Shown: in pieces, positions 38,141-49,700 of the stretch
Position numbering within the stretch: the first letter of the stretch is position 1
Layout: the number at the start of each line of letters is the position of its first letter
Origin: Azolla caroliniana
Taxonomy: Eukaryota > Polypodiophyta
Direction: 5' to 3'
Length of the DNA: 64,000 nucleotides
NCBI GenBank assembly: GCA_043228905.1
Contig: JBHGNT010000006.1
Span: 1,054,001 to 1,118,000, forward strand
Translations under genes and position numbers: made by a program
Notes under the pieces: generated by a model
What the model was told of the DNA's origin: nothing
The model's database searches: none
What the model saw: the letters and a program-made list of their open reading frames with translations, nothing else

Positions 38141-40637
38141 TATGCTTAAACAATGTGCTCGCCGCAAAGATCTGGGGGCGGGCATCAGTATATATGCTGA
38201 GGTTGCTAGAAATGGACTTGAAACAGATCCTTTTATTTGTAGCTCATTGATTGACATGTATGCAAAATGCAGTCTCGTTGGGATAGCCCGAGAGGTGTTT
38301 GATAGTGTTCCCACTCGGGATACGGTATTGTGGAATACACTCTTAGCGGGGTTTGCCAAACAAGGTCATAATGTGAACGCATTGGAATGTTATGAACAGA
38401 TGCTACTCGAGGGTTTTGTGGCGGACGAGGTCACCTTCATTTGCACCTTGAAAGCTTGTGCTGCTATGAGAGCCTTGCACAAGGGTCGTGTTTTGCATAT
38501 CAGGGTAGATGCACAAAAACTGTTTTTCGAAAGAGAAAAGGATGACAATGTTGGAAATGCATTGATTGATATGTATATGAAGTGTGGATTGCTTGTAGAA
38601 GCACATGAAGTCTTAAACAACCTTCTTTTTAGAGGCATTGTTTCATGGAATGCACAAATTGCCGGATATGTCAAACATGGCTTCGTTCAGGAAGCACTAG
38701 CCGCTTTTAACCAAATGCGGTATGAGGGCATCTTTCCTGATGCAATCACATTCGCGTGCATTCTCAAAGCTTGTGGTACTACCTCCAGAGCCACTAATCG
38801 AGGATGTGAACTACACACTGAAATTTATACAATGGGGCTCTTGGAAAGAGACCTTGTGGTTGGCAATGCGCTAGTTGATATGTATGCCAAATGTGGACTG
38901 CTTGGAAAAGCACGACAAGTGTTTGATACTCTTCCTGTTAAAGATGCAGTCTCGTGGACATCATTAATTACAGGGTATGCCATGCATGGGCAAGGTGAAC
39001 AAGCACTGAGTTGTTTTGAGCTCATGGAGCTCAATGGTATAACTCCAGATGATGTTACTCTCTTATGTGCCCTAAAAGCTTGTAGCAGTGTTGGGGAAAT
39101 GGAGAAAGGCCAGAAAATACATGCTGAGATTGCAAGAAAAGGGTTATTAGAGAGAGATCTTGTTGGAAATACACTAGTTGATATGTATGCCAAGTGTGGG
39201 TTAATTCTGAAGGCTCATGAAATGTTCGATAAGCTTCAAGTTCAAGATGTGGTGTCTTGGAATGCATTAATCGGAGGCTATGCTGACCATGGAAGGGGTG
39301 AAGAGGCACTTGATTTGTTCAACCAAATGCAGCATAAAGGAATAGCTCGAGATGCCATCACATTTGTTTGTGCCCTCAAGGCTTGCGGCATGATCGGGGC
39401 CCCAAATAAGGGCCGAAAAATTCACGATGAAATTACTGGAAATGGGCTACTAAAAAAAGACTTTCTACTAGCCAATGCTCTCGTTGACATGTATGCAAAA
39501 TGTGGAGAGTTTGGAAAAGCACAACAAGTATTCAGAGAGCTTCCGATCCAGGACTCAACCACATGGAATGGACTCATTACAGGCTATATCAAGCATGGTT
39601 TTTATAAAGAGGCGCTATCTTGCTTCGACGAGATGAAGCAGCGTGGAATAGCTCCAGATGTTGCCACTTTTGTCAGTTGTTTAAAAGTTTGTGGTAGTGC
39701 TGGAATAATAGAGAAAGGCTGTGAAATACATGCTCACATTTTGAAGGAAGGATTGTTGGAAGAGGATCATATTATTGGCAACGTATTGGTGGATATGTAC
39801 TCATCTTGTGGTTGGGTCCAAAAAGCAGAAGAGGTGTTTCATATGCTTCCTTTTCGTGATGTTGTAGCTCGGACTGCTTTGATTGCCGGATATGCAAAAC
39901 ATGGTAATGCTGAGGCAGCGTTTGATATCTATGAAAAGATGGGTCATGATGGAATCTTCCCAAATGAGGTCACATTTGTTTGTATCTTAACCGTCTGCGG
40001 AAGTACAGGGGCTGCATACAAGGGCCTAGAAATACATGATGACCTTGTGAGGCAAGGGTTTGAAAAGGATCTAATTGTCGGAAATTCTTTAATTGATATG
40101 TATGCAAATTGTGGTTCGCTTGATAACTCTAAGAAAGTATTCGAAAAATTGCTGGTGCGAAACATCATCTCGTGGACAGCTCTCATTTCAGGATTTGCTC
40201 TTCTTGGAGATTTTGATAATTCTTTCCTTCTATTCAATAAAATGATCAGGGAGGGTCAAACTCCTAATTCCATCACATTCATCAGCATTCTGAATGCATG
40301 TAGTCATGGAGGTCAAATTGATGAGGGTCAAATGTATTTTCACACTGTAAGTGATGAGTTCGGTATTGATGTGACTTTGGAACACTATAGTTGCTTAATT
40401 GATCTCCTTGGTCGATCAGGACAGATAGACAATGCAATTTTGGTTATTGAAAAGATGCCTTTCCATCCCAACCTTGTACTCTGGCACACTTTGCTGGGTG
40501 CTTGTAGGAAATGGGCAGATCTCAATCTAGGAAAAAATGCCTTTCAACATATTGTAGAGTATAATGAAGAAGATGCAGTTGCTTATGTCTCTATGTCTAA
40601 TATCTATGCGGATATGGGGGGAATGGAGGAAGATTAA
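38106..40637 (+). CDS. PLS-class pentatricopeptide repeat protein, truncated C terminus
   Basis: Intronless, 843 codons. Alternating P, L and S motifs repeat about every 100 residues, with seven NALVDMYAKCG-type L motifs and VTFVCxLKACG elements. PLS proteins bind single-stranded organelle RNA, and most act in C-to-U or U-to-C editing. The C terminus has an E1-like segment (HYSCLIDLLGRSGQIDNAIL, HPNLVLWHTLLGACR, YVSMSNIYAD) but stops at MGGMEED. No E2 or DYW deaminase follows. The bases just after the stop, in another frame, read RVMMKQY, as E domains do, so a small indel may have clipped the protein. The start lies in repeat-like DNA and no clear organelle presequence is visible: the first repeat begins near residue 5. 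It is either a functional truncated editing factor needing a partner or a recent pseudogene. Confidence 0.85.
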   Translation: MMMLKSEVVAMSMLKQCARRKDLGAGISIYAEVARNGLETDPFICSSLIDMYAKCSLVGIAREVFDSVPTRDTVLWNTLLAGFAKQGHNVNALECYEQMLLEGFVADEVTFICTLKACAAMRALHKGRVLHIRVDAQKLFFEREKDDNVGNALIDMYMKCGLLVEAHEVLNNLLFRGIVSWNAQIAGYVKHGFVQEALAAFNQMRYEGIFPDAITFACILKACGTTSRATNRGCELHTEIYTMGLLERDLVVGNALVDMYAKCGLLGKARQVFDTLPVKDAVSWTSLITGYAMHGQGEQALSCFELMELNGITPDDVTLLCALKACSSVGEMEKGQKIHAEIARKGLLERDLVGNTLVDMYAKCGLILKAHEMFDKLQVQDVVSWNALIGGYADHGRGEEALDLFNQMQHKGIARDAITFVCALKACGMIGAPNKGRKIHDEITGNGLLKKDFLLANALVDMYAKCGEFGKAQQVFRELPIQDSTTWNGLITGYIKHGFYKEALSCFDEMKQRGIAPDVATFVSCLKVCGSAGIIEKGCEIHAHILKEGLLEEDHIIGNVLVDMYSSCGWVQKAEEVFHMLPFRDVVARTALIAGYAKHGNAEAAFDIYEKMGHDGIFPNEVTFVCILTVCGSTGAAYKGLEIHDDLVRQGFEKDLIVGNSLIDMYANCGSLDNSKKVFEKLLVRNIISWTALISGFALLGDFDNSFLLFNKMIREGQTPNSITFISILNACSHGGQIDEGQMYFHTVSDEFGIDVTLEHYSCLIDLLGRSGQIDNAILVIEKMPFHPNLVLWHTLLGACRKWADLNLGKNAFQHIVEYNEEDAVAYVSMSNIYADMGGMEED

Positions 40638-41235
40638 GAGTTATGATGAAACAATATTGTTTTCTATTTGGCTTCTTTTCTTTGTGCAATGGCTTGAGGA
40701 GTTGGTCTAATGGTTTGCGATTGTAACTGGTATGCCATTGCTTGGAAGTTCAACTCCATTCCCTTATCACCACACATGGGAATCAGTCCACAATTAAGAG
40801 GAACGACTAAAAGCACTTTGAAGAGCCAAAATTGCAATCTCGAGATCTGTTGTTGAATTTCAAGTGATTAAGTGCCAAGAAAAGATTTGCTGATAACTGA
40901 TGTTACCAGGTTGTGGGCCGATGGGGGGTGGGGGGGGGGGGGGAGAGGGAATAGATGAGGATTAGGAGTTACAATGAGAGGACATTATTTTCTATCCTTC
41001 TTCATGCAACATTATCTGAGGAAGATTAGGAGTTATGATGAGACAACATCGCTCACTATGCTTCTTTGTGCAATGTTTTGTGGTTTTCAATCTTTGTTTG
41101 GAAGCCATAGGTTGGGATTTGAACTCCTCACGCCGCCCTCTTTGTTGTCATTAAAATGGTTTCAAAGAACTGAAATTGTGACATCGAGATCCAATTTTGA
41201 ATTTCATGAGATAAAGTGTCAAGGAAAGATCTCTT
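40638..41235 (+). repeat. Repeated PPR-end/SINE-like unit
   Basis: The stretch from the PPR stop (GAGGAAGATTAAGAGTTATGATGA at 40626-40649) recurs in diverged form near 40955 and 41018, followed by TTCTTTGTGCAATG-type sequence. GTTGGTCTAATGG (near 40700) and GGAAGTTCAACTCC (near 40745) resemble pol III A and B boxes, and GGGATTTGAACTCC recurs near 41113. A shared tail, ATCGAGATCxxxTxTTGAATTTCA, lies near 40840 and 41187. Confidence 0.6.
40930..40943 (+). repeat. Poly-G run
   Basis: Fourteen consecutive G after GGGGGGT (40923-40929). The length may be unreliable in assembly. The strand could form a G-quadruplex. Confidence 0.85.
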
Positions 41236-42740
41236 GATGAATGAGTTACTAGGCTCCAGCTCCAGAAACATAAAAAAAACGATAAACATGTTGATATGTT
41301 GTCGTTGAGTTGATAGGGTCCATATTGCTAAGAGGTTCATCACCGCAAGCATATACATAACAGATACATTCAGACCAGTGGTGGGCCCGTAAGTGACCAT
41401 CACGTGCATTGTGGCAGTCTAAAGATCAATGGAGATGTGGACTTTGGGAAAATGGGCTCATCTCCAAAATTTGATGATTTACTCCAATTTCCTAGGGGGT
41501 AATATTTCCTCACCATTTGCATGTAGATTAGGGTTTCTTCTACATTGCCTAATCAAAGTTTCATTTCTTGTCATCAACCATTTCATTCTCTATCACTGAC
41601 CCGCTCTCTAAATGTGCTGCCTCAGCATCATACGGTTCATCCAAATGACACCAATAATGCTATATTATGCATTCAATGTTACAACTACCACCGAGTCTGT
41701 TAATGCTCAGGCTCTTGTGTTCGACTTGATTTGGTGGGATATTTTTGTTATAACTTCCTTGATTGTAATTATGACAAGACAATTTAGTTGCTGTCACATA
41801 GAAGAGGGAGATATGCAAATAGTGGTATCAAACATTCATTCCAATGAGGAATGGAATATTCATTCAAAATCAAACATGGTCGAGGCATTCGTTACATGTA
41901 CTAATCTGTATAAAGAGTTTAGTTATATAAACTTGAGTGTCATCCCCAAAAGAACTAGTGGAGTATCATGATTGAAAATGACAAAACGTGAACGCTAATT
42001 ATCATATGGATGTAACTTCCTCTCTCAAGCATGTAGAGTGATGAGTTGCACACACATGGAAAACCTCGAAATGAGGTAAAAACTAAAAAATAATACATAT
42101 TTACAACATGTTATATTGGTGATAGTCAAAACATGGGGCCACAAATATATACATACAGATATAGAACAAACATAATGGGATCATCTTAGGGAACAATTAA
42201 ATAATCCATACCATCAGAAATTGATGTCCCAATTTATTATGAATAGTTGGAGATTCTCCATGGAGTCCAATATTAGACAAGAATGTTTTTCTGCTGAGGG
42301 CACAATGCCCAGTCCTCAAAAGCTAAAAACAAAAAAAAAGCTTTCAAAATGGATGAGGAGGCCTGTAAATTTATGAGATTGAGTAACTTGATGGAAGGAG
42401 ACTATTATATGAGGATAACTACATAATAAATGGAGAAGTGTTTTAGTTGCTTGTGCAACATCTTCCACAATAGGCCATAAAATGATGTCTATAACAATTT
42501 GTCAAACATGCAAGAATCGAAGTAGGCATTACCAGAGACAAATAGGCATCCACCATAGCAGTGAGCTTTGCATATGCCATACCATTACAACTGTCTTCAA
42601 GGCTTCAATCCCACATATTCTTTTCTGGTTTCATCTAGGAGCCGAAAATATATACCAACCCTGAAGTCTGGTTTCATCCAATAATGGAGGCTAGTAAGCC
42701 TAGAAAACCTTAACCTGCTCTATTTTTATTTTTACTTTCG
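41236..42740. other. Intergenic, no gene recognised
   Basis: The longest frame, 41612-41971 on the plus strand (119 codons), has a hydrophobic middle but no motif I recognise and no good exon signals. Treated as noncoding. Confidence 0.5.
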
Positions 42741-42741
42741 A

Positions 42742-42836
42742 TGAATGGGTAAATATCCCATTTTGTTGTAAACCAATTGTCTCATGGGCCAATTTTGGCC
42801 TTAGAAGACCTTAATATATCTTTCTTTCTTTCTCTT

Positions 42837-42909
<73 letters not shown>

Positions 42910-42910
42910 T
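42742..42910 (+). repeat. Dispersed short repeat, copy 1, with (CT)n(CA)n tail
   Basis: TGAATGGGTAAATATCCCAT ... CTCATGGGCCAATTTTGGCC ... TTAGAAGACCTTAATAT (42742-42820) is followed directly by TTTC repeats, then (CT)n and (CA)n. The same unit recurs at 43585 (partial) and 59150, each with its own simple-sequence tail. Confidence 0.85.
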
Positions 42911-43584
42911 GTATATGTATAATTACTCCCACCTCATGTGTTTTAGGAACTAAGTTTACTATGAATGTTGTGGTAAAAATATTCCGGCATTTTGCACAAT
43001 ATGTATAGAAGGATATTACCTCTCTCAATGCTAGATTTCTGGATTTGCCTATGGGAAAAGGCACTCTAGTCTGAAAAAAGGTTTTATAAAAGCCTTGATA
43101 AATTAGTAATAGCCTTGTAAAAAGGTTTTGTAAAACCTAATTAGTAATAGTCTTAATTCTAAAGGTTTGGTAGTACCTTTTTGTGCTAGCCCATGGAGTG
43201 TATGTACTTGGGGATGGAATATTAAATGAAAGCAACAATTAAGATAAGATCACATGGGGTTGGTAGCTGGCCTTAGCACTGGGAATAATAAGTTATGTTT
43301 CAGCTTTGGCAGTTCAAGTATCATATCTAAAACTTCTTTTTTGCCTTCCTTTTCTTTCTCTCTTCCATTAAAGTAGTGTATATATTATTGCCATTGCTTG
43401 ACCCTACAACCACACCCCCACGCGCATGTGTACAAATACATATATACATACGTAGAGATACTGCCACATACATACATATATACACACACATGATACACAT
43501 ACACATGTACCTACATACATACAAACATACATCGTACACACGTACACCAACAATGCATACGTGCACTCACACACACACACATGG

Positions 43585-43661
43585 TGTCATGGGCCAATTT
43601 TGGTCTTAGAAGACGTCAATATTTCTTTCTTTCTTTCTTTCTTTCTCTCTCTCTCTCTCTT
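43585..43661 (+). repeat. Dispersed short repeat, copy 2 (5' truncated), with (TTTC)n(CT)n tail
   Basis: TGTCATGGGCCAATTTTGG then TCTTAGAAGACGTCAATATT (43585-43624) runs straight into TTTC and CT repeats. CA- and CATA-rich sequence precedes it (43430-43580). Confidence 0.85.
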
Positions 43662-44200
43662 CATATCTTCATACGTGAATGCATTGGATTATGTTGAATC
43701 TTTGCTAAGAGAAAAATGATTATCAACACATGGCCAGAGCATAAAACCTTTCACCATCTCAAAAAAACAAAGGAAAAAGCAAAGCAAAGGATGGGAAGAG
43801 GAGCTTATAGCATTTTTACTTTCCCTTCAAGAAAAGCTTTTATTTTCTCATTCTTTCTATCTGTTTGTTTTTTCTCGATTCTATGTGTCCTCACCAAAGG
43901 ACACATTCTCACTTGATTTGAATAAAAGAATCATTAATGGGGTTTTCTTCATCCACTCTGTTAGCAATTAGCACATAATGCTGTTTCTTTGTGGGTTCTT
44001 CTTCTTCTTCTTCTTCTTCTCCTCATTTGTTAACAATAGTTCAATGGGCTGCTTACTAAATAGTGTTTCTTTTACCTAATTAACTTAGCATCCATGATTG
44101 TGATCTCTTTGTGTTACACATGTTTTACTTCTAAGTTGTTTCGGCCTAAATTAATAGTTGTATAGATGCTTCTTGAGATCTTCAGAGCATAATAATAAGA
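43662..44200. other. IQD upstream region, no other gene
   Basis: AT-rich DNA with a (TTC)n run near 44000-44022. The last few hundred bases are presumably promoter and leader of the IQD gene. No further coding sequence was recognised. Confidence 0.5.
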
Positions 44201-46726
44201 ATGGGAAAGAAAGGCACTTGGTTCTCTGCTGTGAAGAAAGCATTCAGATCCAGAATCACAAGCAAGGAATCATCAAAGAAAGACCAGGTAACTTGGTTCC
44301 CCTTTGATTAATAAAAATGGCAATCAGATCATGCAAAGTTCTGATTCATATATACTCTGTTTTGAGTGAAAGGACAAAATGGTGCACAAAGATTCCATGT
44401 TTGGGTTTCTAATTCGTGTGTACTCTGTTTTGGTCTTTAGAGTAAAAATGGAAAGCAGATATCAGAACAGAGTGCAAAGACTGGTTCACTAGGCCTAACT
44501 ACCGGAACTAAAAATGAGACGAATGCGCTCTCGGTAGCGGCAGCTGCAGCGGCAGAAGCTGCCAAGGCAGCCGCACATGCTGCAGTAGAAGTGGCCCGGC
44601 TTACTGGAGGAATTACTGAAGCTCGCAGATCCTCATACAACGGTCCCATTGAACAACATTCAGCCGCTATCAAGATCCAAACTGCATTTCGTGGATACCT
44701 TGTATGTGTATATGTTTGTAAACATCATCATCAGCATCTTCCTTAGAATGTATGTATGTATGTATGCACGCATGCATTTGTGTATGTATGTGTATACATA
44801 TGTTTGTATGCATGTGTTTATATGTGCATATGTTTGTGTATATGTATGTGTGAGTGAGTGTGCGTATATGAATGGATGCGTGACATGTATTTACATGTAT
44901 ATCTGTATAAATTTGTGTGTGTCAGTTTCTTTGCATGGGAATTTAGGTACATTCTAGACTATTCATGATGAGAAATTATTTGGGCAATCAAATTTCAATC
45001 CGCAGAGATGGTTTAGGTTTTCTCTCTAATAATCCCTTCATGTTTGTCCTGTCTCTCGTGACATTGGTGGGTCACCTTCAAGTTCATTTGCATCACATCC
45101 TCAGTACCTAATTTGAAACATATGAAGCGTATATATGTTATCCATAATAAGTATTAAGGATAATTATAGGTCATGTAGCCACTGTGATTTGGACACATTG
45201 AAAGACCTAACATCATGAGCCCGTGCTCGAATATTGTAGGGAAACATGAGGAAAAATGGTTTCTTTCCCACACAGGAAAATAAAATCTAAATAATAGACG
45301 TTTCTGTGTATGTATATAATCTAGATCATGTAACTTGCATAGCGCTTTTCATGTGATATATTTTGTATTGAAATGTGAATTGTTATTGTTTTTCCTTCTT
45401 TTGTTGAGGCTCGACGAGCTCTTCGTGCACTCCGGGGCCTTGTTCGGCTTAGAGCATTAGTGAGTGGTCATACAGTGAGAAGGCAAGCAAACCGTACACT
45501 GCGGTGTATGCAGGCATGGGTAAGAGTTCAAGCCCGAGTGAGAGCGAGACGGATCCACATGTCTGAAGAAGCTGTACTTCAAAGACAAATGTGGCAAAGA
45601 ATTAAGCAACAAGAGTTTCTTCTCGCAAACAAAACCTATGCAAGTATTTTAATGCCATATCAATAATCTTTGTAATAGTTATGCCCCTACTAATTGCTAC
45701 ATAATCATGCTCGCAGTGTCATGGCAATCAAGATCTCGTCATGTGGGATGGGAGCATACAATCTTTTGAAAAGACGCAAGAAAACCAGTTACTGAAGCGT
45801 GAAGCCATGGTGAAACGCGAGAGGGCTCTTGCATATGCATTCACACATCAGGTTTAATGATATATGTAACAAAACACACACACACACACATACACAAATG
45901 TATGTATCTATATCATTTTCAATTCCCAATAATATATATGTGTGCAATATATGTAGGGCATATGTAAGTAAATATGCATGTGTATGTATGAATGTATGGC
46001 ATGTACAATAACTGGGATGAGTTGATATTTCAGCTATGGAGATCCCCTTCCCGAGGAGCTGAGTTTCCACCAATGTTTATTGACCTAATGAATCACGGGA
46101 ATGGTGAAAAACCTCGGTGGGGTTGGAGTTGGCTGGAAAGATGGATGGCAACAAGACCCTTAGAGTCTCCACAGACATTTCAACTAGAAAAAGGTTACAA
46201 CACACCTAATAACAATGTCATTGACATTCCCAAGATTACTGCTACTCACATTCCCAAACATACTAATGCTGTGTTGCATATTCAAGATGATATGGTCTCG
46301 ACACCACACTCATTCCGAAATCAACTAAATATGATTAATGTCCAGCCACCCGCCTATAGTCCCCGGAGGACAAGGAGTGCCAGGATTCTCGAGGAAGAAG
46401 TGTTGAGTGGTGTTTCTACAGCCAGAAGCTCTCAAAGTGTGTTTTATTATTCGTCTGTGGTTGAACCAAGGATTCATTCTTTTAATAGGAGAAGTAGCAT
46501 TGAGGGGTCTTCAGTAAGAGATGATGAAAGCTTTTTAAGCTCACCATCAATGCCAGGCTACATGGCTGCCACACAGTCTGCAAGGGCTAAAGCAAGGTCC
46601 TTGAGCAATCCAAGGCAAATGAGAAGTTACATAACAGGGGAGGGATATAAGAAAGAGGGGATTGATGTAATTAGTGCCAAGAAGAGGCTATCTTTTCCAC
46701 CACTTGATGATACCAATACACTGTAA
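44201..46726 (+). CDS. IQ67-domain (IQD) calmodulin-binding protein, five exons
   Basis: Exons 44201-44287, 44441-44701, 45409-45639, 45717-45851 and 46034-46726 join to 468 codons, all introns in phase 0. The N terminus [18 protein letters not shown] is the conserved IQD start. An Ala-rich helix (about 60-83) precedes the IQ67 region (about 103-165): [13 protein letters not shown], the [18 protein letters not shown] stretch, [19 protein letters not shown], with the intron 2 position inside the domain as usual for the family. [11 protein letters not shown] lies at 267-277, and a DUF4005 segment ([20 protein letters not shown]) near 413-436. IQD proteins are plant scaffolds that bind calmodulin and associate with microtubules, membrane or nucleus. 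Intron 3 needs a GC donor at 45640 to hold phase 0. A GT donor at 45644 paired with an AG at 45731-45732 also keeps the frame. Confidence 0.93.
45640..45716 (+). other. IQD intron 3, probable GC-AG intron
   Basis: The donor reads TAT|GCAAGT, matching the GCAAGT core of plant GC donors, and the acceptor CTCGCAG|TGT is strong. This pairing keeps the frame. The GT inside GCAAGT, with the same acceptor, would put a stop shortly downstream. Confidence 0.6.
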
Positions 46727-49700
46727 CATGAAGAAAGGAACACAACAAAGCCAAATTATGAAGTAGGGGACCATACAAGGTGCCCATCAATCAATCTTTA
46801 ATGGCCTTTTAACCACTATTTGATACAACATTGAGCATGGCTTCAGGTATTGAACATGCAAATCAGTTGTTCAATTGTACCAAAGGAACAATATTAACAA
46901 TATTCAAGAGGAAATGGCATCCCTTTTCGCTATCTAGCTTGATTCCTGCCCTACCATATTTAATGTTTCCAGTCTATAAATCTGTCCCTTTTAACCATTG
47001 ATAATGGCTGATTCCTCCGAATTCTCCTCTACCTAACGTTCACATTATCTCATCTATCTTGGATCCTTCTCTCATAGGAGATTGATTTAGGTCACTAGTT
47101 GAAGCATTCTACCCATGCAAATAAAAACTTTGAAGCATAGGTCTAAACCTCCAATGCTTATAGTGTCGTATTGTTGTTATATTGAGTAATTTGCCACATG
47201 CAAGGTAACTACATTATTAAAAGCATGAATAAGGACGAGGTTGACGTTTGAAAACCAACGATATTATTTCATTTGGCTAGCTAAGGATATGAAAGAACAA
47301 ATATTTTTATGTCCCTTCATACTAGGTTTTCGTGAATAGTTCACACACATAAACGTGTCAAGATTGTACAACGTTAACTTAACTCCACGTTTAGGAAAAG
47401 TCCTTGATTGGTATTCTTTACTTATAAAATGATGTTATTGTGCTAAATCACAATGTGAACGCATAAGGTTACAATCTTGCACGTACTAGTTGTGAGGTAC
47501 TTAGCAAGTAAGGGTTCTTGAGCTTCTTATGAAATGAAACTAGTTCATAAATTTATTTTGTGCCTAATAATATGATCTTAGAAGAAAATATGTATTAGCT
47601 ATGGAGCTTGTAAGGTCTTGTAAGTTTGTAACGATCTCCGGATTCTCCCAATATATATCAAAGTTCGTTCCAAATGTACCCTTGTACAATGAGCACTTCC
47701 ATGCTATTAGCAAGAAGATAAACGGTACATGCATGACACATTCCTCAATGATGAGGCATGGTCAATAACTCTAGAAATGCACAATGTTGAAAATGTACTT
47801 TTAAAAAGTTACTAACACTAACCATTCAGATCCTTGCTACATTTTACTAGCCTAATATGCTAATATTTAGTTTTGTTGTTATTGATGCTTGTTTTCATGG
47901 TCCTATGTGGTTCTCTATGGATCCAATTGGAGCAACACTCTTCTTCTCCTAAATGTCCTTTTCAACTATATATTGAATAAAGATTAATTGCAATAGACGT
48001 TTTACGTAAAAATAAAAATAGATTGGTGGCATTTTCATTAATGTAATTGTACTCTTTGTAGCGTCACTAGCATTCATGGACATCTTGCAAAATTGCACTT
48101 TATGAAATGAAGGTGCAATTCATAGTGTGATCACATTTCTATGTGTAGTAGCAAAAAATCCTTCATCAAAGGTTCAAGTTCATGTCAGAATGCAATAGGT
48201 GCATATATACAAGTCACAAATTTCATTGGATTTCATGTCCTTACTAACCTATAACTCTATGTGGACAAAAGAAACATGGTGCATATGACCTAACTTCATA
48301 TGTTGATTTGGTTTCATAGACATGTGTTTATTAATGTCATGGACACTTTTTTATTGCCTTACTTAAAAGGCAAAACAATCACAAGTTAAAAGAAAGTATA
48401 TTTTATAAATACAATATCTTTTAATTAACAAATGGGTCAAAGACTATGTGAAAGAAGTGGCTCCATCGGTAGTGGAAGAAAACTAGAAATACTACCCAAT
48501 TGAGCCCCTAATACTCAACTATCTCTTTTGTTTGTCGTTGGTTCAGTATGAGTAGAAGACATTATACTAGCTAAATGTCATCAGTGGAACATAACTCTAT
48601 TGTTCTAAAACATTATGCCATTTCTACCAATGGGTAGCGTTTGGATTTCGTGGTCCTTTCCAAAGAGCAATTTTGATTCTCAAATATATAACTAGCAAGC
48701 AATTGAAAATCATGTTTTAAAAAAGAAACGTTTTACATTTTGTATTATAAAAAACACTGATATGCCATTCTACATCAAGGCAATGAAGAATTTTTTTTGA
48801 CAATCCATTTGATGTCTGTCACACCATCAAAAGGTTTTGCTACCCATGTAATTCCTTTAGGGAGTTGTCAATTGTCACTTTATTTGATGTATTTAATCCT
48901 TATCCAAGCTTTAAAGTGACACTATGACGCTTTGCATAACCAAGTGGTGCATTTATTATTCCGGAACAATCACTTTTTTGTTGGCACATTCAAGCATCCT
49001 TCTAGGCTTTCCATTATCTTTGAAGTTGGCATCAATATTGGGCATTTGTATTTCACAACCAAGGTTATAAATAAGCATAAGCTTGTGTTAAGAGGCACAA
49101 TCCCATCACACACATGGAAATAACATTGTCTCCACACAATTTGACCTTTAGTGGACCAATGTTCACAAACATGCACACATGTACCATTGCTCATGCATGG
49201 AGTATCAACCTTAACAGGAAACTAAGCATTACTTTTCATCTTGGACAAGAGGTTTCAACTTTTGGCCACCCACGCCCTACCATCTTGTGCAAAGATGATG
49301 TGTGTTGCCTCATATTTTCCTCGAGGTAAACCAACAAAATCAAATGTGATTAATGTGTATATATGGTCGTTTTTAATCATCTTCATCTATTACTTTTTCC
49401 AGCTAACCAATAAAGAAGTAGTTTGTAATGCCCCAAGGGTGGAAAACCTTGAATTGATTCCAACTTGAACTTGAATACTTAGTCAATGGGCACACCATCA
49501 ACCAACGTGGGTTGTTGGTATTGTGCAATATACAAATGGTTGAAAAGCCATCAATTCGGAGAAACTTTAATTGGCATCACTTCATCGATAACTATGAGCA
49601 TACGGAGGTGTATGGAAAATTACCGAAACCTTGGGGAAAGATAGGTTATCAATGCCAAGTCTTGTGACACTTGGGAAGTTCCACCTCAAACATTGAGAAA

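Noticed and set aside
41612-41971. Open frame of 119 codons with a hydrophobic stretch
   Set aside because: No recognised domain, poor codon character, AT-rich setting. Length is within chance for this region.
43430-43580. Peptide frames over CATA/CACA-rich DNA
   Set aside because: Microsatellite-derived His/Thr/Tyr repeats, not genes.
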